A stretch of DNA of 64,000 nucleotides, from positions 27,527 to 91,526 of the forward strand of contig JALFJR010000028.1 of assembly GCA_022775005.1 (NCBI GenBank), in the 5' to 3' direction. Positions 1 through 9,119 of the stretch are shown piece after piece (the stretch's first letter is position 1; each line of letters starts with the position of its first letter). Made by a program: the position numbers and the translations under genes. The notes below the pieces were generated by a model. That model had not been told where the DNA came from, did not search any database, and was given only the letters and a program-made list of their open reading frames with translations. This DNA comes from Parabacteroides sp. (lineage in GTDB: Bacteria > Bacteroidota > Bacteroidia > Bacteroidales > Tannerellaceae).

Positions 1-15
1 TCTCTTTGAGTTTGT

Positions 16-89
16 GGGCGTTGAGGGATTCGAACCCCCGACCCTCTGCTTGTAAGGCAGATGCTCTGAACCAGCTGAGCTAAACGCCC
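16..89 (-). tRNA. tRNA-Val(TAC)
   Basis: Reverse complement GGGCGTTTAGCTCAGCTGGTTCAGAGCATCTGCCTTACAAGCAGAGGGTCGGGGGTTCGAATCCCTCAACGCCC folds as a cloverleaf, anticodon TAC. Confidence 0.95.
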
Positions 90-127
90 GAGTTTGTGTT
101 CGGGATAAAAGTGAAGTGTTTGAAGGT

Positions 128-201
128 GGGCGTTGAGGGATTCGAACCCCCGACCCTCTGCTTGTAAGGCAGATGCTCTGAACCAGCTGAGCTAAACGCC
201 C
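128..201 (-). tRNA. tRNA-Val(TAC), second identical copy
   Basis: Identical 74-nt sequence to 16..89, 38-nt spacer. Confidence 0.95.
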
Positions 202-450
202 TTCAAGACTTCTCTTGTTGCTTTGTTTCTCAAAAGCGCTGCAAAGATACGGCTTTTTCTGATACCTCCAAATGTTTTGCCCGTATTTTTGCGAAAAATT
301 TCTTTCGAGATGCTTTCGAGATGCCTTCGAGGTGATCAAGCACTGTTATTCCTTTCTGCGTTTTTCGGATGTGCATGCGTGCGATAACGCATTTATGCGG
401 GGTTGGTTGCATGTGGAGGCGAATTTGCTAAAAAAAAGAGGCCAAAGACG

Positions 451-478
451 TTGTTTTCAGTGAAAAAGATTATCTTTG
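451..478 (+). promoter_or_regulatory. Bacteroidetes-type promoter for purB
   Basis: TTG at 451 and TATCTTTG at 471-478, 17-nt spacing, 24 nt before the ATG. Confidence 0.55.
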
Positions 479-501
479 CGTCTCTATATTTAACAGTGTG
501 T

Positions 502-1845
502 ATGGATTTATCGACATTGACAGCTATATCCCCCGTTGACGGGCGATATAGGAGCAAGGCTGACAACCTGGCCGCATATTTCTCCGAGTATGCGCTTATT
601 CGCTATCGTGTGCGTGTGGAGGTGGAGTATTTTATTGCCCTTGCTGCGTTTCTCCCGCAGCTGAAAGAGCTGGATACGCCGGAGGTGAAAGCAGGTCTTC
701 GCCAGTTGTATACGCAGTTCAGTGAGGCTGATGCGCTTCGGGTGAAAGAGATTGAGAAGGTTACGAATCACGACGTGAAGGCCGTGGAGTATTTTATCAA
801 GGAGAAGACAGACCATTTCTTGGCTGAGAAATACCATGAGTTTATTCATTTCGGATTGACCTCGCAAGATATTAACAATACCTCGGTGCCTCTCTCTGTG
901 AAAGAGGCGTTGGAGGAGGTCTATTACCCTGGTTTGCAGGAGGTGATCAATACCTTACGTGGGTATGCGGAGGAGTGGATGCAAATCCCGATGTTGGCAC
1001 GTACACATGGTCAACCTGCTTCGCCTACTCGTTTGGGCAAGGAGGTAATGGTGTATGTCTATCGTTTAGAGCAGCAGTTGGCGTTGTTGAAGGCTACGCC
1101 GATCAGTGCGAAGTTTGGAGGTGCGACGGGTAATTTCAACGCCCATCACGTGGCTTATCCCGATTATGACTGGCGTGCGTTTGGCAACAGCTTTGTCAGC
1201 GAGGTGTTAGGCTTGCAACGGGAGCAATGGACGACCCAGATCTCTAACTATGATAACTTGGCGGCTTTGTTTGACGGCTTGAAACGAATCAACACGATCT
1301 TGATCGACCTTAACCGCGACTTCTGGCAGTATATCTCGATGGAGTATTTCAAGCAGAAGATCAAGGCGGGTGAGATTGGCTCCTCCGCAATGCCGCACAA
1401 GGTGAACCCGATTGATTTCGAGAACGCTGAGGGTAACTTGGGCATGGCGAACGCAATCTTGGGCCATCTGGCGACGAAGTTGCCCATCTCTCGCCTGCAA
1501 CGCGATTTGACCGATTCTACGGTGTTGCGTAACGTGGGTGTGCCTTTGGCGCATATCGAGATCGCCTTCAAGAGCTTGCTGAAAGGCTTGGGCAAGTTGT
1601 TGCTGAACGAGGCGGCTTTGCGTCGTGACTTGGATCATTGTTGGCCGGTTGTCGCAGAGGGTATTCAGACCATCTTGCGTCGCGAGGGCTATCCGAAACC
1701 TTATGAGGCATTGAAGGCGTTGACACGTACGAACGAGGCTGTCACGGAGGAGTCTATCCATGCGTTTATTGATACGTTAGCGGTCAGCGATGCGGTGAAG
1801 GCTGAGTTGCGTGCTATCACTCCGCATAACTATACGGGAATTTAA
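502..1845 (+). CDS. purB: adenylosuccinate lyase
   Basis: MDLSTLTAISPVDGRYRSKADNLAAYFSEYALIRYRV and the GEIGSSAMPHKVNPIDFENAEGN signature; internal ATG at 502 preferred over the ORF start at 403. Confidence 0.95.
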   Translation: MDLSTLTAISPVDGRYRSKADNLAAYFSEYALIRYRVRVEVEYFIALAAFLPQLKELDTPEVKAGLRQLYTQFSEADALRVKEIEKVTNHDVKAVEYFIKEKTDHFLAEKYHEFIHFGLTSQDINNTSVPLSVKEALEEVYYPGLQEVINTLRGYAEEWMQIPMLARTHGQPASPTRLGKEVMVYVYRLEQQLALLKATPISAKFGGATGNFNAHHVAYPDYDWRAFGNSFVSEVLGLQREQWTTQISNYDNLAALFDGLKRINTILIDLNRDFWQYISMEYFKQKIKAGEIGSSAMPHKVNPIDFENAEGNLGMANAILGHLATKLPISRLQRDLTDSTVLRNVGVPLAHIEIAFKSLLKGLGKLLLNEAALRRDLDHCWPVVAEGIQTILRREGYPKPYEALKALTRTNEAVTEESIHAFIDTLAVSDAVKAELRAITPHNYTGI

Positions 1846-1947
1846 ACAATACGTATTATACATATATTATAATAACAGAAAATAGAGATTATGAATCGGT
1901 AACCGTGAGGTTGCCAAGTTTTAACTATTGAAATTAGAGAGAAAAAC

Positions 1948-3396
1948 ATGAGTACTGAAGAAAGAGATGAGATGCAGCCGCGTCCGAGAAAGACGATGCA
2001 CAACGATCAGGAAGGTGAGAGAAGACCTTACAGTCAGGATTACAACAAACCTGAGGGAGGCTACGAGCGCAGACCCTATCGCTCTTATGGAGAAACTAAC
2101 CGTCCCGCTTATGGGGATCGTCAGGGCCGCCAAGGTGGCTATGACAATGGTGGGTACGGTAATCGTCAGGGTGGTTATAACCGTCAAGGTGGTTACGGCC
2201 GTCCTTCGTACAACAATCCTCGTCAAGGTTATATGCCTTATGAGGGCAATGGAAAGGCTTACTCTGCTTCGCCAAACGGTGAGGGTGCGCAAGCCGGTGC
2301 TATTCGCAAGAGACGTGCACGCGTGGGCGAGACCCGCGTAGATTATGGTGAACCACGTCCGGCACAGAATTATGGGGGCCCTCGTCGTCCCTATGACAAC
2401 GGTGGTGGTTATGGCGACAGCCGCCAGGGTGGTTACGGCAATAGCCGTCAAGGTGGTTATGGCAACAGCCGCCAGGGTGGTTACGGCAACAGTCGTCAAG
2501 GTGGTTATGGTAATAATAGCCGCCAAGGTGGTTATGGCAATAACAACCGTCAGGGTGGTTATGGCAATCAGGGAGGCATGCAGCGTCGTCCGAGCAACAA
2601 CCGTCCACAGCCGAAGCAGCCGCAGCGTCCGCAACGTCCGAAACAAATTAAGTATCAGGAGGTATTGGCTGATCCAATGGAGCCGATCCGCTTGAACAAG
2701 TTCTTGTCAAACGCTGGTGTTTGCTCACGTCGTGAGGCCGATGAGTACATCCAGAAGGGTGTTGTGACGGTGAATGGTGAGGTCGTTACCGAGTTGGGTA
2801 CGAAGATCACTCGTCAAGACAAGGTGATGTTTGGCGGTAAAGAGGTACAGATCGAGAGCAAGGTCTATATCTTGTTGAATAAGCCGAAGAACTGTGTGAC
2901 TACATCTGATGATCCTCAAGAGCGTTTAACTGTTATGGACTTGGTGAAGAACGCTTGCAGCGAGCGTATCTATCCGGTAGGTCGTTTGGACCGTAACACG
3001 ACAGGTGTATTACTGTTGACGAACGATGGTGACTTGGCTTCCAAGTTGACACATCCTTCGTTCAAGAAAAAGAAGATTTACCACGTATGGTTGGACAAGA
3101 ACGTAGCGATCGAGGATATGGAGAAGATCGCCAACGGCTTAGAGTTAGAGGATGGTGAGGTACATGCTGATGCGATTAGCTATGCCAGTGAGGATGACAA
3201 GTCGCAGGTGGGTATTGAGATCCACTCAGGTCGCAACCGTATCGTGCGTCGTATTTTTGAGTCATTGGGTTATCATGTCATTAAATTGGATCGCGTCTAT
3301 TTCGCTGGTTTGACCAAGAAGAACTTGGGTCGCGGCAAATGGCGTTATCTGAACGAGAAAGAGGTGAACGCACTGCGTATGGGTGCATTCGAATAA
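1948..3396 (+). CDS. RNA pseudouridine synthase (RluB/RsuA-like, S4 domain) with long Gly/Arg/Tyr/Asn-rich N-terminal extension
   Basis: S4 domain IRLNKFLSNAGVCSRREADEYIQKGVVTVNG; catalytic motif IYPVGRLDRNTTGVLLLTNDG. Confidence 0.9.
   Translation: MSTEERDEMQPRPRKTMHNDQEGERRPYSQDYNKPEGGYERRPYRSYGETNRPAYGDRQGRQGGYDNGGYGNRQGGYNRQGGYGRPSYNNPRQGYMPYEGNGKAYSASPNGEGAQAGAIRKRRARVGETRVDYGEPRPAQNYGGPRRPYDNGGGYGDSRQGGYGNSRQGGYGNSRQGGYGNSRQGGYGNNSRQGGYGNNNRQGGYGNQGGMQRRPSNNRPQPKQPQRPQRPKQIKYQEVLADPMEPIRLNKFLSNAGVCSRREADEYIQKGVVTVNGEVVTELGTKITRQDKVMFGGKEVQIESKVYILLNKPKNCVTTSDDPQERLTVMDLVKNACSERIYPVGRLDRNTTGVLLLTNDGDLASKLTHPSFKKKKIYHVWLDKNVAIEDMEKIANGLELEDGEVHADAISYASEDDKSQVGIEIHSGRNRIVRRIFESLGYHVIKLDRVYFAGLTKKNLGRGKWRYLNEKEVNALRMGAFE
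2398..2570 (+). repeat. in-frame tandem repeat, ~24-27 bp units encoding GGYGN(S/N)RQ
   Basis: Repeated GGTGGTTAYGGCAAYAGCCGYCAR units. Confidence 0.85.
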
Positions 3397-3412
3397 CAAA
3401 TAAATAGCTTAG

Positions 3413-4819
3413 ATGGAAACAATTAAGAGAACAAAGATTGTTGATTTGTTGAAGAGTGAGGCCTTTGGCACCACCGTCAACGTGAAGGGTTGGGTACGTA
3501 CCCGCCGTGGTAGCAAACAGGTAAACTTCATCGCGTTGAACGATGGATCAACCATCAATAATGTTCAGATTGTTGTGGACGTGGAAAAGCTGGGTGAGGA
3601 GTTCTTGAAGCCGATCACGACAGGCGCAAGCTTGAGCGTGAACGGCATCTTGACTGCCTCTCAGGGCAAAGGTCAGCGTGTCGAGATTCAGGCGACTGAG
3701 ATAGAAATTTACGGTACGGCTGATCCTGCTGTCTATCCCTTGCAGAAGAAGGGTCACACGATGGAGTTCTTGCGTGAGATTGCACATTTGCGCCCCCGTA
3801 CGAACACGTTTGGTGCCATCTTCCGTATCCGCCACAACATGGCTTATGCGATTCATAAGTTCTTCCACGATAAGGGCTTCTTCTATTTTCATACCCCGAT
3901 CATTACCGCTTCTGATTGCGAGGGAGCTGGTCAGATGTTCCAGGTGACGACGAAGAACCTCTATAATCTGAAGAAGGATGAGAATGGGTCGATTTTGTAT
4001 GATGATGATTTCTTTGGTAAACAGACCAGCTTGACGGTTTCCGGACAGTTGGAGGGTGAGTTGGCGGCTACCGCTTTGGGTCAGATCTATACATTTGGTC
4101 CGACGTTCCGTGCGGAAAACTCCAACACGCCGCGTCACTTGGCTGAGTTCTGGATGATTGAGCCGGAGGTCGCTTTCAACGACATTACGGATAACATGGA
4201 GTTGGCTGAGGAGTTTATCAAGTTCTGCGTGCAGTGGGCATTGGATAACTGCCGTGAGGATGTACAATTCCTCAACGATATGTTTGACAAGGAGTTGATC
4301 GCCCGTTTGGAGGGCGTTTTGAAGGATCGTTTCGTGCGTCTGCCTTATACCGAGGGTATCAAGATCTTGGAGGAGGCTGTGGCAAAGGGTCACCAATTCG
4401 AGTTCCCGGTTTACTGGGGTGTTGATTTGGCTTCTGAGCATGAGCGCTACTTGGTGGAGGAGCACTTCAAGTGTCCGGTTATCTTGACGGATTATCCGAA
4501 GGAGATCAAAGCCTTCTACATGAAGCAGAACGAGGATGGCAAAACGGTGCGTGCGATGGACGTGCTTTTCCCGAAGATTGGCGAGATCATCGGTGGCTCC
4601 GAGCGTGAGGCTGACTATGACAAGTTGCTCAACCGCATCAATGAGTTGCATATTCCGATGAAGGATATGTGGTGGTACTTGGATACCCGCCGTTTCGGTA
4701 CGGTACCTCATTCTGGTTTCGGCTTAGGTTTCGAGCGTCTGTTGTTGTTCGTAACGGGTATGGCGAACATCCGCGATGTGATTCCCTTCCCGCGTACACC
4801 GAAGAACGCAGAGTTCTAA
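3413..4819 (+). CDS. asnS: asparagine--tRNA ligase
   Basis: Class II aaRS motifs, [56 protein letters not shown]-terminus. Confidence 0.96.
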   Translation: METIKRTKIVDLLKSEAFGTTVNVKGWVRTRRGSKQVNFIALNDGSTINNVQIVVDVEKLGEEFLKPITTGASLSVNGILTASQGKGQRVEIQATEIEIYGTADPAVYPLQKKGHTMEFLREIAHLRPRTNTFGAIFRIRHNMAYAIHKFFHDKGFFYFHTPIITASDCEGAGQMFQVTTKNLYNLKKDENGSILYDDDFFGKQTSLTVSGQLEGELAATALGQIYTFGPTFRAENSNTPRHLAEFWMIEPEVAFNDITDNMELAEEFIKFCVQWALDNCREDVQFLNDMFDKELIARLEGVLKDRFVRLPYTEGIKILEEAVAKGHQFEFPVYWGVDLASEHERYLVEEHFKCPVILTDYPKEIKAFYMKQNEDGKTVRAMDVLFPKIGEIIGGSEREADYDKLLNRINELHIPMKDMWWYLDTRRFGTVPHSGFGLGFERLLLFVTGMANIRDVIPFPRTPKNAEF

Positions 4820-4823
4820 TCAT

Positions 4824-4858
4824 AAAAAAGAGAATCCTTTCGGGTTCTCTTTTTTTAT
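4824..4858. terminator. bidirectional intrinsic terminator
   Basis: aaaaaagagaatcc-tttc-gggttctcttttttt between convergent genes. Confidence 0.8.
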
Positions 4859-5338
4859 TTAATAATCATCGTCTTCCTCTAAATCAATGGGGATTTGCCG
4901 CTTAAAAGCCTCCTTGAAGGAGATGAGCGATTCGGTACGTGCCAATCCTAACGGTTGCAATTTGTTGTGGATGATGCTCAACAGATGTTGATTGTTCTTT
5001 GCGTAAATCTTGATGAAGAGGTCATATTGCCCGGTCGTGTAATGACATTCCACTACCTCCGGTATTTGCTTTAAGGCCTCAGTCACCGTAGGGAATTGCC
5101 CCGGTGATTTCAAGAATAGCCCCATATAGGCACAGGTCTCATAACCGACCTTTGTGTTGTCGATGATGAACTCTGACCCTTTAATCACACCCAATGCGGT
5201 AAGTTTCTGTATGCGTTGGTGAATGGCCGCACCTGATACGTTGCACTCTCGGGCTACCTCTAAAAATGGGATACGTGCGTTCCCCACGATCATCTTCAGT
5301 ATCTTACCATCTAATTCATCTAATTGATGATGTCCCAT
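4859..5338 (-). CDS. Lrp/AsnC family transcriptional regulator
   Basis: LDELDGKILKMIVGNARIPFLEVARECNVSGAAIHQRIQKL HTH plus RAM-type C-terminus. Confidence 0.9.
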   Translation of the reverse strand: MGHHQLDELDGKILKMIVGNARIPFLEVARECNVSGAAIHQRIQKLTALGVIKGSEFIIDNTKVGYETCAYMGLFLKSPGQFPTVTEALKQIPEVVECHYTTGQYDLFIKIYAKNNQHLLSIIHNKLQPLGLARTESLISFKEAFKRQIPIDLEEDDDY

Positions 5339-5483
5339 ATATTTTGTATGTTTGTATCTGTTATAATTTGTCTCTTTCAATTTGTGGGCAAATATACAGA
5401 TAATCTAATAATCGTCCTGCTATGGCAGACTGATATTTTTATTTTGTAATGAATTAGGTCTAATTTTTAACTAAGAAAAAAAT

Positions 5484-6038
5484 ATGCATGCAGAAACGCT
5501 AATAAATAGTAAGCAGGTATTTGTGGCTGACGATCCGATATTGGATCAAGTGGAACAAACGTATAATGAGGCTTTCCCAGAGGCCGAACGACGGGATTTC
5601 GCTTTGGTGCGGCAACTGATCGCAGAGGAGCCGGCTTTTCAGCTTCGTGTCTTCTATCGAGATGATGTTTATGTGGGTTTCCTTTCTAATTGGCAGTTTG
5701 ACGGCTTTCGTTATGTAGAGCATTTTGCGATTGATCCAGCCGCACGCAATGGCGGTATTGGTGGATTGGCGTTACGCCTTTTCTTAGCGTTGCAGGAAGA
5801 TGCCGTGGTGTTGGAGGTGGAATTGCCGGAGGATGACTTGACCCGCAGGCGGGTGGGTTTCTATGAGCGACAGGGTTTTCGTCTCGATACGCAATGCTAT
5901 ATCCAGCCTCCCTATCGGGTGGGTGGCCCTTCATTGGAGTTGCGCTTGATGAGTTATGGCCCCTTGGAGCTCTCGCAACGGTTTGCAGAGGTGCGTGATG
6001 CGCTCTATGAGAAGGTCTATGGGGTGAAATCGCTTTAG
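5484..6038 (+). CDS. GNAT family N-acetyltransferase
   Basis: HFAIDPAARNGGIGGLALRLFL acetyl-CoA binding-like motif. Confidence 0.8.
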   Translation: MHAETLINSKQVFVADDPILDQVEQTYNEAFPEAERRDFALVRQLIAEEPAFQLRVFYRDDVYVGFLSNWQFDGFRYVEHFAIDPAARNGGIGGLALRLFLALQEDAVVLEVELPEDDLTRRRVGFYERQGFRLDTQCYIQPPYRVGGPSLELRLMSYGPLELSQRFAEVRDALYEKVYGVKSL

Positions 6039-6754
6039 ATGCGGTTGGTGTGGTGTGCCTGCATCCATTGCAGGCATTGCCTTTCATCGAAGCCTCTCTC
6101 TTGGGCGTAGGCTACGGTCAAGGTGGTCAACATCCGATCGGTCAGCGGTAGCCTCTCAAAGTTGCGACACCCCTCTTTCCAACTAATCTGCTTGAAGCGG
6201 ATGCGATTCAAGTCAATGATCTCTACCTGTACCTCCTCTTCCGTGAGGGCGAACAGGATATTCCCTCGGGAATAGTCTTTATGCAACAGCCCCTGTTCAT
6301 GCAATTGGGCGGTGGTGCGGGCGATGGTTTGCAAGATGGCCTCCTCCTCGGCGAAGGGTCGTTGAATGAGGTCGGCAAAGGTATAGGGACAGCGAGAACG
6401 ACGGCTGACGTAATAGCTGCGGTGGAATAACAGGCCTTTGCGCTCGGTATAGTAGCCGATGGGTTGTGGCGTGCCGATGCCCAATTGCTGCAAACGCTCC
6501 GCATACTCAAACGAACGTTGCGCCTTGGAGGAGCGAAAGAGGCCATAGGCAATCCGATTGACGAAGTTGGGAATCTGGAAGGATTTCACCACCAACTCGA
6601 CACCTTGATAACGCATCAAGCGTAACTCGTTTCTTCCTTTATACAACAGTTCTCCCTCTTGATGTGCGAAGGCTTCGGGAAGTCGTTCGATAAATGGAAG
6701 GAATGCTTGGTAGTTGGCTCCCGCATGGATATGTGTCTGGCAAAGCGAATTCAT
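6035..6754 (-). CDS. lipopolysaccharide (Kdo/WaaP/InaA-like) kinase family protein
   Basis: Kinase-like fold; LHEQGLLHKDYSRGNILF catalytic loop (HxDxxxxN). Confidence 0.75.
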   Translation of the reverse strand: MNSLCQTHIHAGANYQAFLPFIERLPEAFAHQEGELLYKGRNELRLMRYQGVELVVKSFQIPNFVNRIAYGLFRSSKAQRSFEYAERLQQLGIGTPQPIGYYTERKGLLFHRSYYVSRRSRCPYTFADLIQRPFAEEEAILQTIARTTAQLHEQGLLHKDYSRGNILFALTEEEVQVEIIDLNRIRFKQISWKEGCRNFERLPLTDRMLTTLTVAYAQERGFDERQCLQWMQAHHTNRI

Positions 6755-6766
6755 AACGGCATCTGC

Positions 6767-7483
6767 TTAGATTTTATCCAGCCCTTTGGTGAATTTCAAC
6801 CAGTAATATTTCCAGGGATTGGTATATTTCAACAACTTCCAGGGACGGCTGCTATGCGGCCGATGACACACCGTCAGATTGGTGAAGAGGTAGTTGGTGA
6901 ATCCTAACTCTGTAGAACGGTGTGAAATGGTTACATCATGCCAGTTCTTTTTCGGGTCAAGTTGATGGAAGTCGAACGCTTTCAAGAAGTCGAGTGTCAG
7001 CAGGGAGCAACAGAAACTGAGGTGTTTCTTCTCCGCAATGACCCGATTTTCCTTCCCTTTGGCATAGAGATAGGGATAGTTGATCTGTTCCTGTTCATCG
7101 ACTGTTACGGCTGCGGCAATGCCACAATTCGGTTGTTGCTGTGCACCTTCAAAGAGTGCTTGCAGAGTATGTGGTTTTACGACGACATCTGATTCCACAA
7201 TGACTAAAGCTGCTTCTGCTGTTATGGCTCGTTGTTGGGCCGTTTGCAGCACTAACAGATAGTTGGGTGAGGGATGATCAGTCAGCTCAGATAGGTTTAC
7301 TAACTCAAATCCCATGCGAGCTGCTGCCTCTGCTAATCGTGCACTATTCTCAGGTGTACTGAAATCATTGTATACGGTATACTGCATAGGCACTTGAGCG
7401 CTTGACGCTAATACAGACTCAATTGTTTGCAATGTTAAGTCAATGGAATCTTTGACAGGTGTGATGATATGGAGTAGTCTCAT
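6767..7483 (-). CDS. glycosyltransferase family 2
   Basis: MRLLHIITPVKDSIDLTLQTIESVLASS...VVIVESDVVV-like GT-A start. Confidence 0.75.
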   Translation of the reverse strand: MRLLHIITPVKDSIDLTLQTIESVLASSAQVPMQYTVYNDFSTPENSARLAEAAARMGFELVNLSELTDHPSPNYLLVLQTAQQRAITAEAALVIVESDVVVKPHTLQALFEGAQQQPNCGIAAAVTVDEQEQINYPYLYAKGKENRVIAEKKHLSFCCSLLTLDFLKAFDFHQLDPKKNWHDVTISHRSTELGFTNYLFTNLTVCHRPHSSRPWKLLKYTNPWKYYWLKFTKGLDKI

Positions 7484-7500
7484 GTTGTCTCTCTTTGTTT

Positions 7501-8394
7501 TTAAAAATAGCGAATGTAGGATAGGGAGAGGGCCCGGTAGAGGTCGTCTTTCATTCCCTGTTTGAACTGGAATGCCAATGCGTTCTTCTTCAGTTCATAC
7601 TCCAAGCGAAAGCGTACAGCCATGGGGCGATCGCCTTCTTTCTCATAGCCTTGTATGCCTTGGTAGAGGCCTGAGAGCGTGAAATTACGCCATTGGCCGG
7701 TCAGTCCTAAGCCGTAACAAAAGGCATCGTTTTGCCGATGGATCATATCATTCGTCATCCAGCAATAGAAGCCCACCAGTCCTTGCACCCGTACAGAGGC
7801 TTCTGGATTGCGCCAAAGATTACGGCCGATATTCGCATCAAACCAATAGGTCACAGCATCTGTAAAGCGGGCATCGCATACCCGTCCGCCGCTGGCTGTC
7901 TTGAGGTTGGCACTTACGGTGATGTCTGCCCATCGCTCGCTTCGCAGTACTTGGTAGTGGCAGTTGACGATCACATCTCCATAACAAGGAATGGGTGATT
8001 TTACCTCTACGGCGCTGCGTTCATCTCGCACTGCCTCGCTGGTTTTATAGAATTCACGGATGACACCTTGGATCTTCACACTGGCTTTGCCTTTAGCGAT
8101 AGGAACATAAAGACTTGCGTAGATATCTTTGGTGTCGTCGCCTGTCATGTGGTGAAAATCGCCTCTTACTTCTACGGCCCATCGGGCAGGAAGATTGCCT
8201 CCAAACATCTCTGGGGTAGGAAAGGCGTTGGGCCCAAAATAACGGGGAGCATAAATCAGTCCCTCCATCTTGTCGCGCCAACTATCCTCTGCCTGAGCAC
8301 TGAAGGTGAGGCAACTACAAAACAGGCCTAACAGCCAACCGGCTATGTGCGCTTTCCACTGCCGATATGGGCGGTGGCTTGGCTGGTTATTCAT
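7501..8394 (-). CDS. hypothetical outer-membrane beta-barrel-like protein
   Basis: Signal peptide (WLLGLFCSCLTFSAQA), alternating beta-strand pattern, C-terminal aromatic SLSYIRYF; start placed at MNNQ (8394). Confidence 0.6.
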   Translation of the reverse strand: MNNQPSHRPYRQWKAHIAGWLLGLFCSCLTFSAQAEDSWRDKMEGLIYAPRYFGPNAFPTPEMFGGNLPARWAVEVRGDFHHMTGDDTKDIYASLYVPIAKGKASVKIQGVIREFYKTSEAVRDERSAVEVKSPIPCYGDVIVNCHYQVLRSERWADITVSANLKTASGGRVCDARFTDAVTYWFDANIGRNLWRNPEASVRVQGLVGFYCWMTNDMIHRQNDAFCYGLGLTGQWRNFTLSGLYQGIQGYEKEGDRPMAVRFRLEYELKKNALAFQFKQGMKDDLYRALSLSYIRYF

Positions 8395-8968
8395 AGGCGA
8401 CTGCATCATAAATCTTGATCTGTTTATAGAGTTTGAGTCGTTTCTTTCCATTGCGCACATCGGCTAACAACTGGTCAAGTGCCGTGGCGAGATCATCTTT
8501 CTGCATCACCAATTGTGCCTCCATCTTGTGTAAACTCTCTTGTTGCTTCTCATCATCTGTCTTTAATAGAGCTTTGCGGATGTGATAGATGCGTAGGCAA
8601 AGGGTGGATAGGCGGTCGAGTGCCCAACCTGGAGTTTCTGTATTGAGTGGAGCATTTTCGGATACTTTTGTAGTGCGATACATCTCAGCGATGATGCTGT
8701 CGATTAGCTCTACCATGTCCTCTCGGTCGGTGTTGAGCTTCTTGATGCGTCGCCAAAGACGGACGATCTCTTCCGGAGTGACCTCTTTCCTGCGAATCAA
8801 GCTCTCTAAGTGCCATTGTACACCATCAATCCAATTCTTCATATAGAGATAAAACTCAACACTATTGACGGGGTAGGGGTTTCGTGCGGGCGCATCCACG
8901 CTGTCTGTCACGTGATAGGCCCGGGTAGCTTGTTCAAAAATCCGGAAACATTTTTCGCTGAAATTCAT
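8387..8968 (-). CDS. DUF4254-like protein
   Basis: MNFSEKCFRIFEQATRAYHVTDSVDAPARNPYP...WHLESLIRRKEVTPEEIVRLWRRIKKLNTDREDMVELID. Confidence 0.75.
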   Translation of the reverse strand: MNFSEKCFRIFEQATRAYHVTDSVDAPARNPYPVNSVEFYLYMKNWIDGVQWHLESLIRRKEVTPEEIVRLWRRIKKLNTDREDMVELIDSIIAEMYRTTKVSENAPLNTETPGWALDRLSTLCLRIYHIRKALLKTDDEKQQESLHKMEAQLVMQKDDLATALDQLLADVRNGKKRLKLYKQIKIYDAVAYE

Positions 8969-9061
8969 AATTCCACGTTATTTTGTTCTACGTTTTCTTT
9001 GCGAGGACAAAATTAGTGTAAAAATCCGATAACCCAACCCTTTGGGCATCGGCATCGACAT

Positions 9062-9098
9062 AAAAAAAGAGTCCGTCCTTTTACGGACGAACTCTTTT
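9062..9098 (-). terminator. intrinsic terminator downstream of secDF
   Basis: aaaaaaagagtccgtccttttacggacgaactctttt hairpin flanked by A/T runs. Confidence 0.75.
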
Positions 9099-9119
9099 CT
9101 GTATAAAGGAAACTCTGAT

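Noticed and set aside
16-201. Duplicated tRNA-Val as att sites of an element
   Set aside because: Only 38 nt separate the copies, consistent with a normal tandem tRNA cluster
2398-2570. CRISPR-like array
   Set aside because: Repeats are contiguous, in-frame codons without spacers
1921-2646. Thr/Ile/Ala-rich ORF antisense to the RluB-like repeat region
   Set aside because: Low-complexity reverse translation of the GGYGNSRQ repeat
3548-4711. 387-aa ORF antisense to asnS
   Set aside because: Shadow ORF in a GC-skewed codon context; no recognisable domain, and asnS on + is certain
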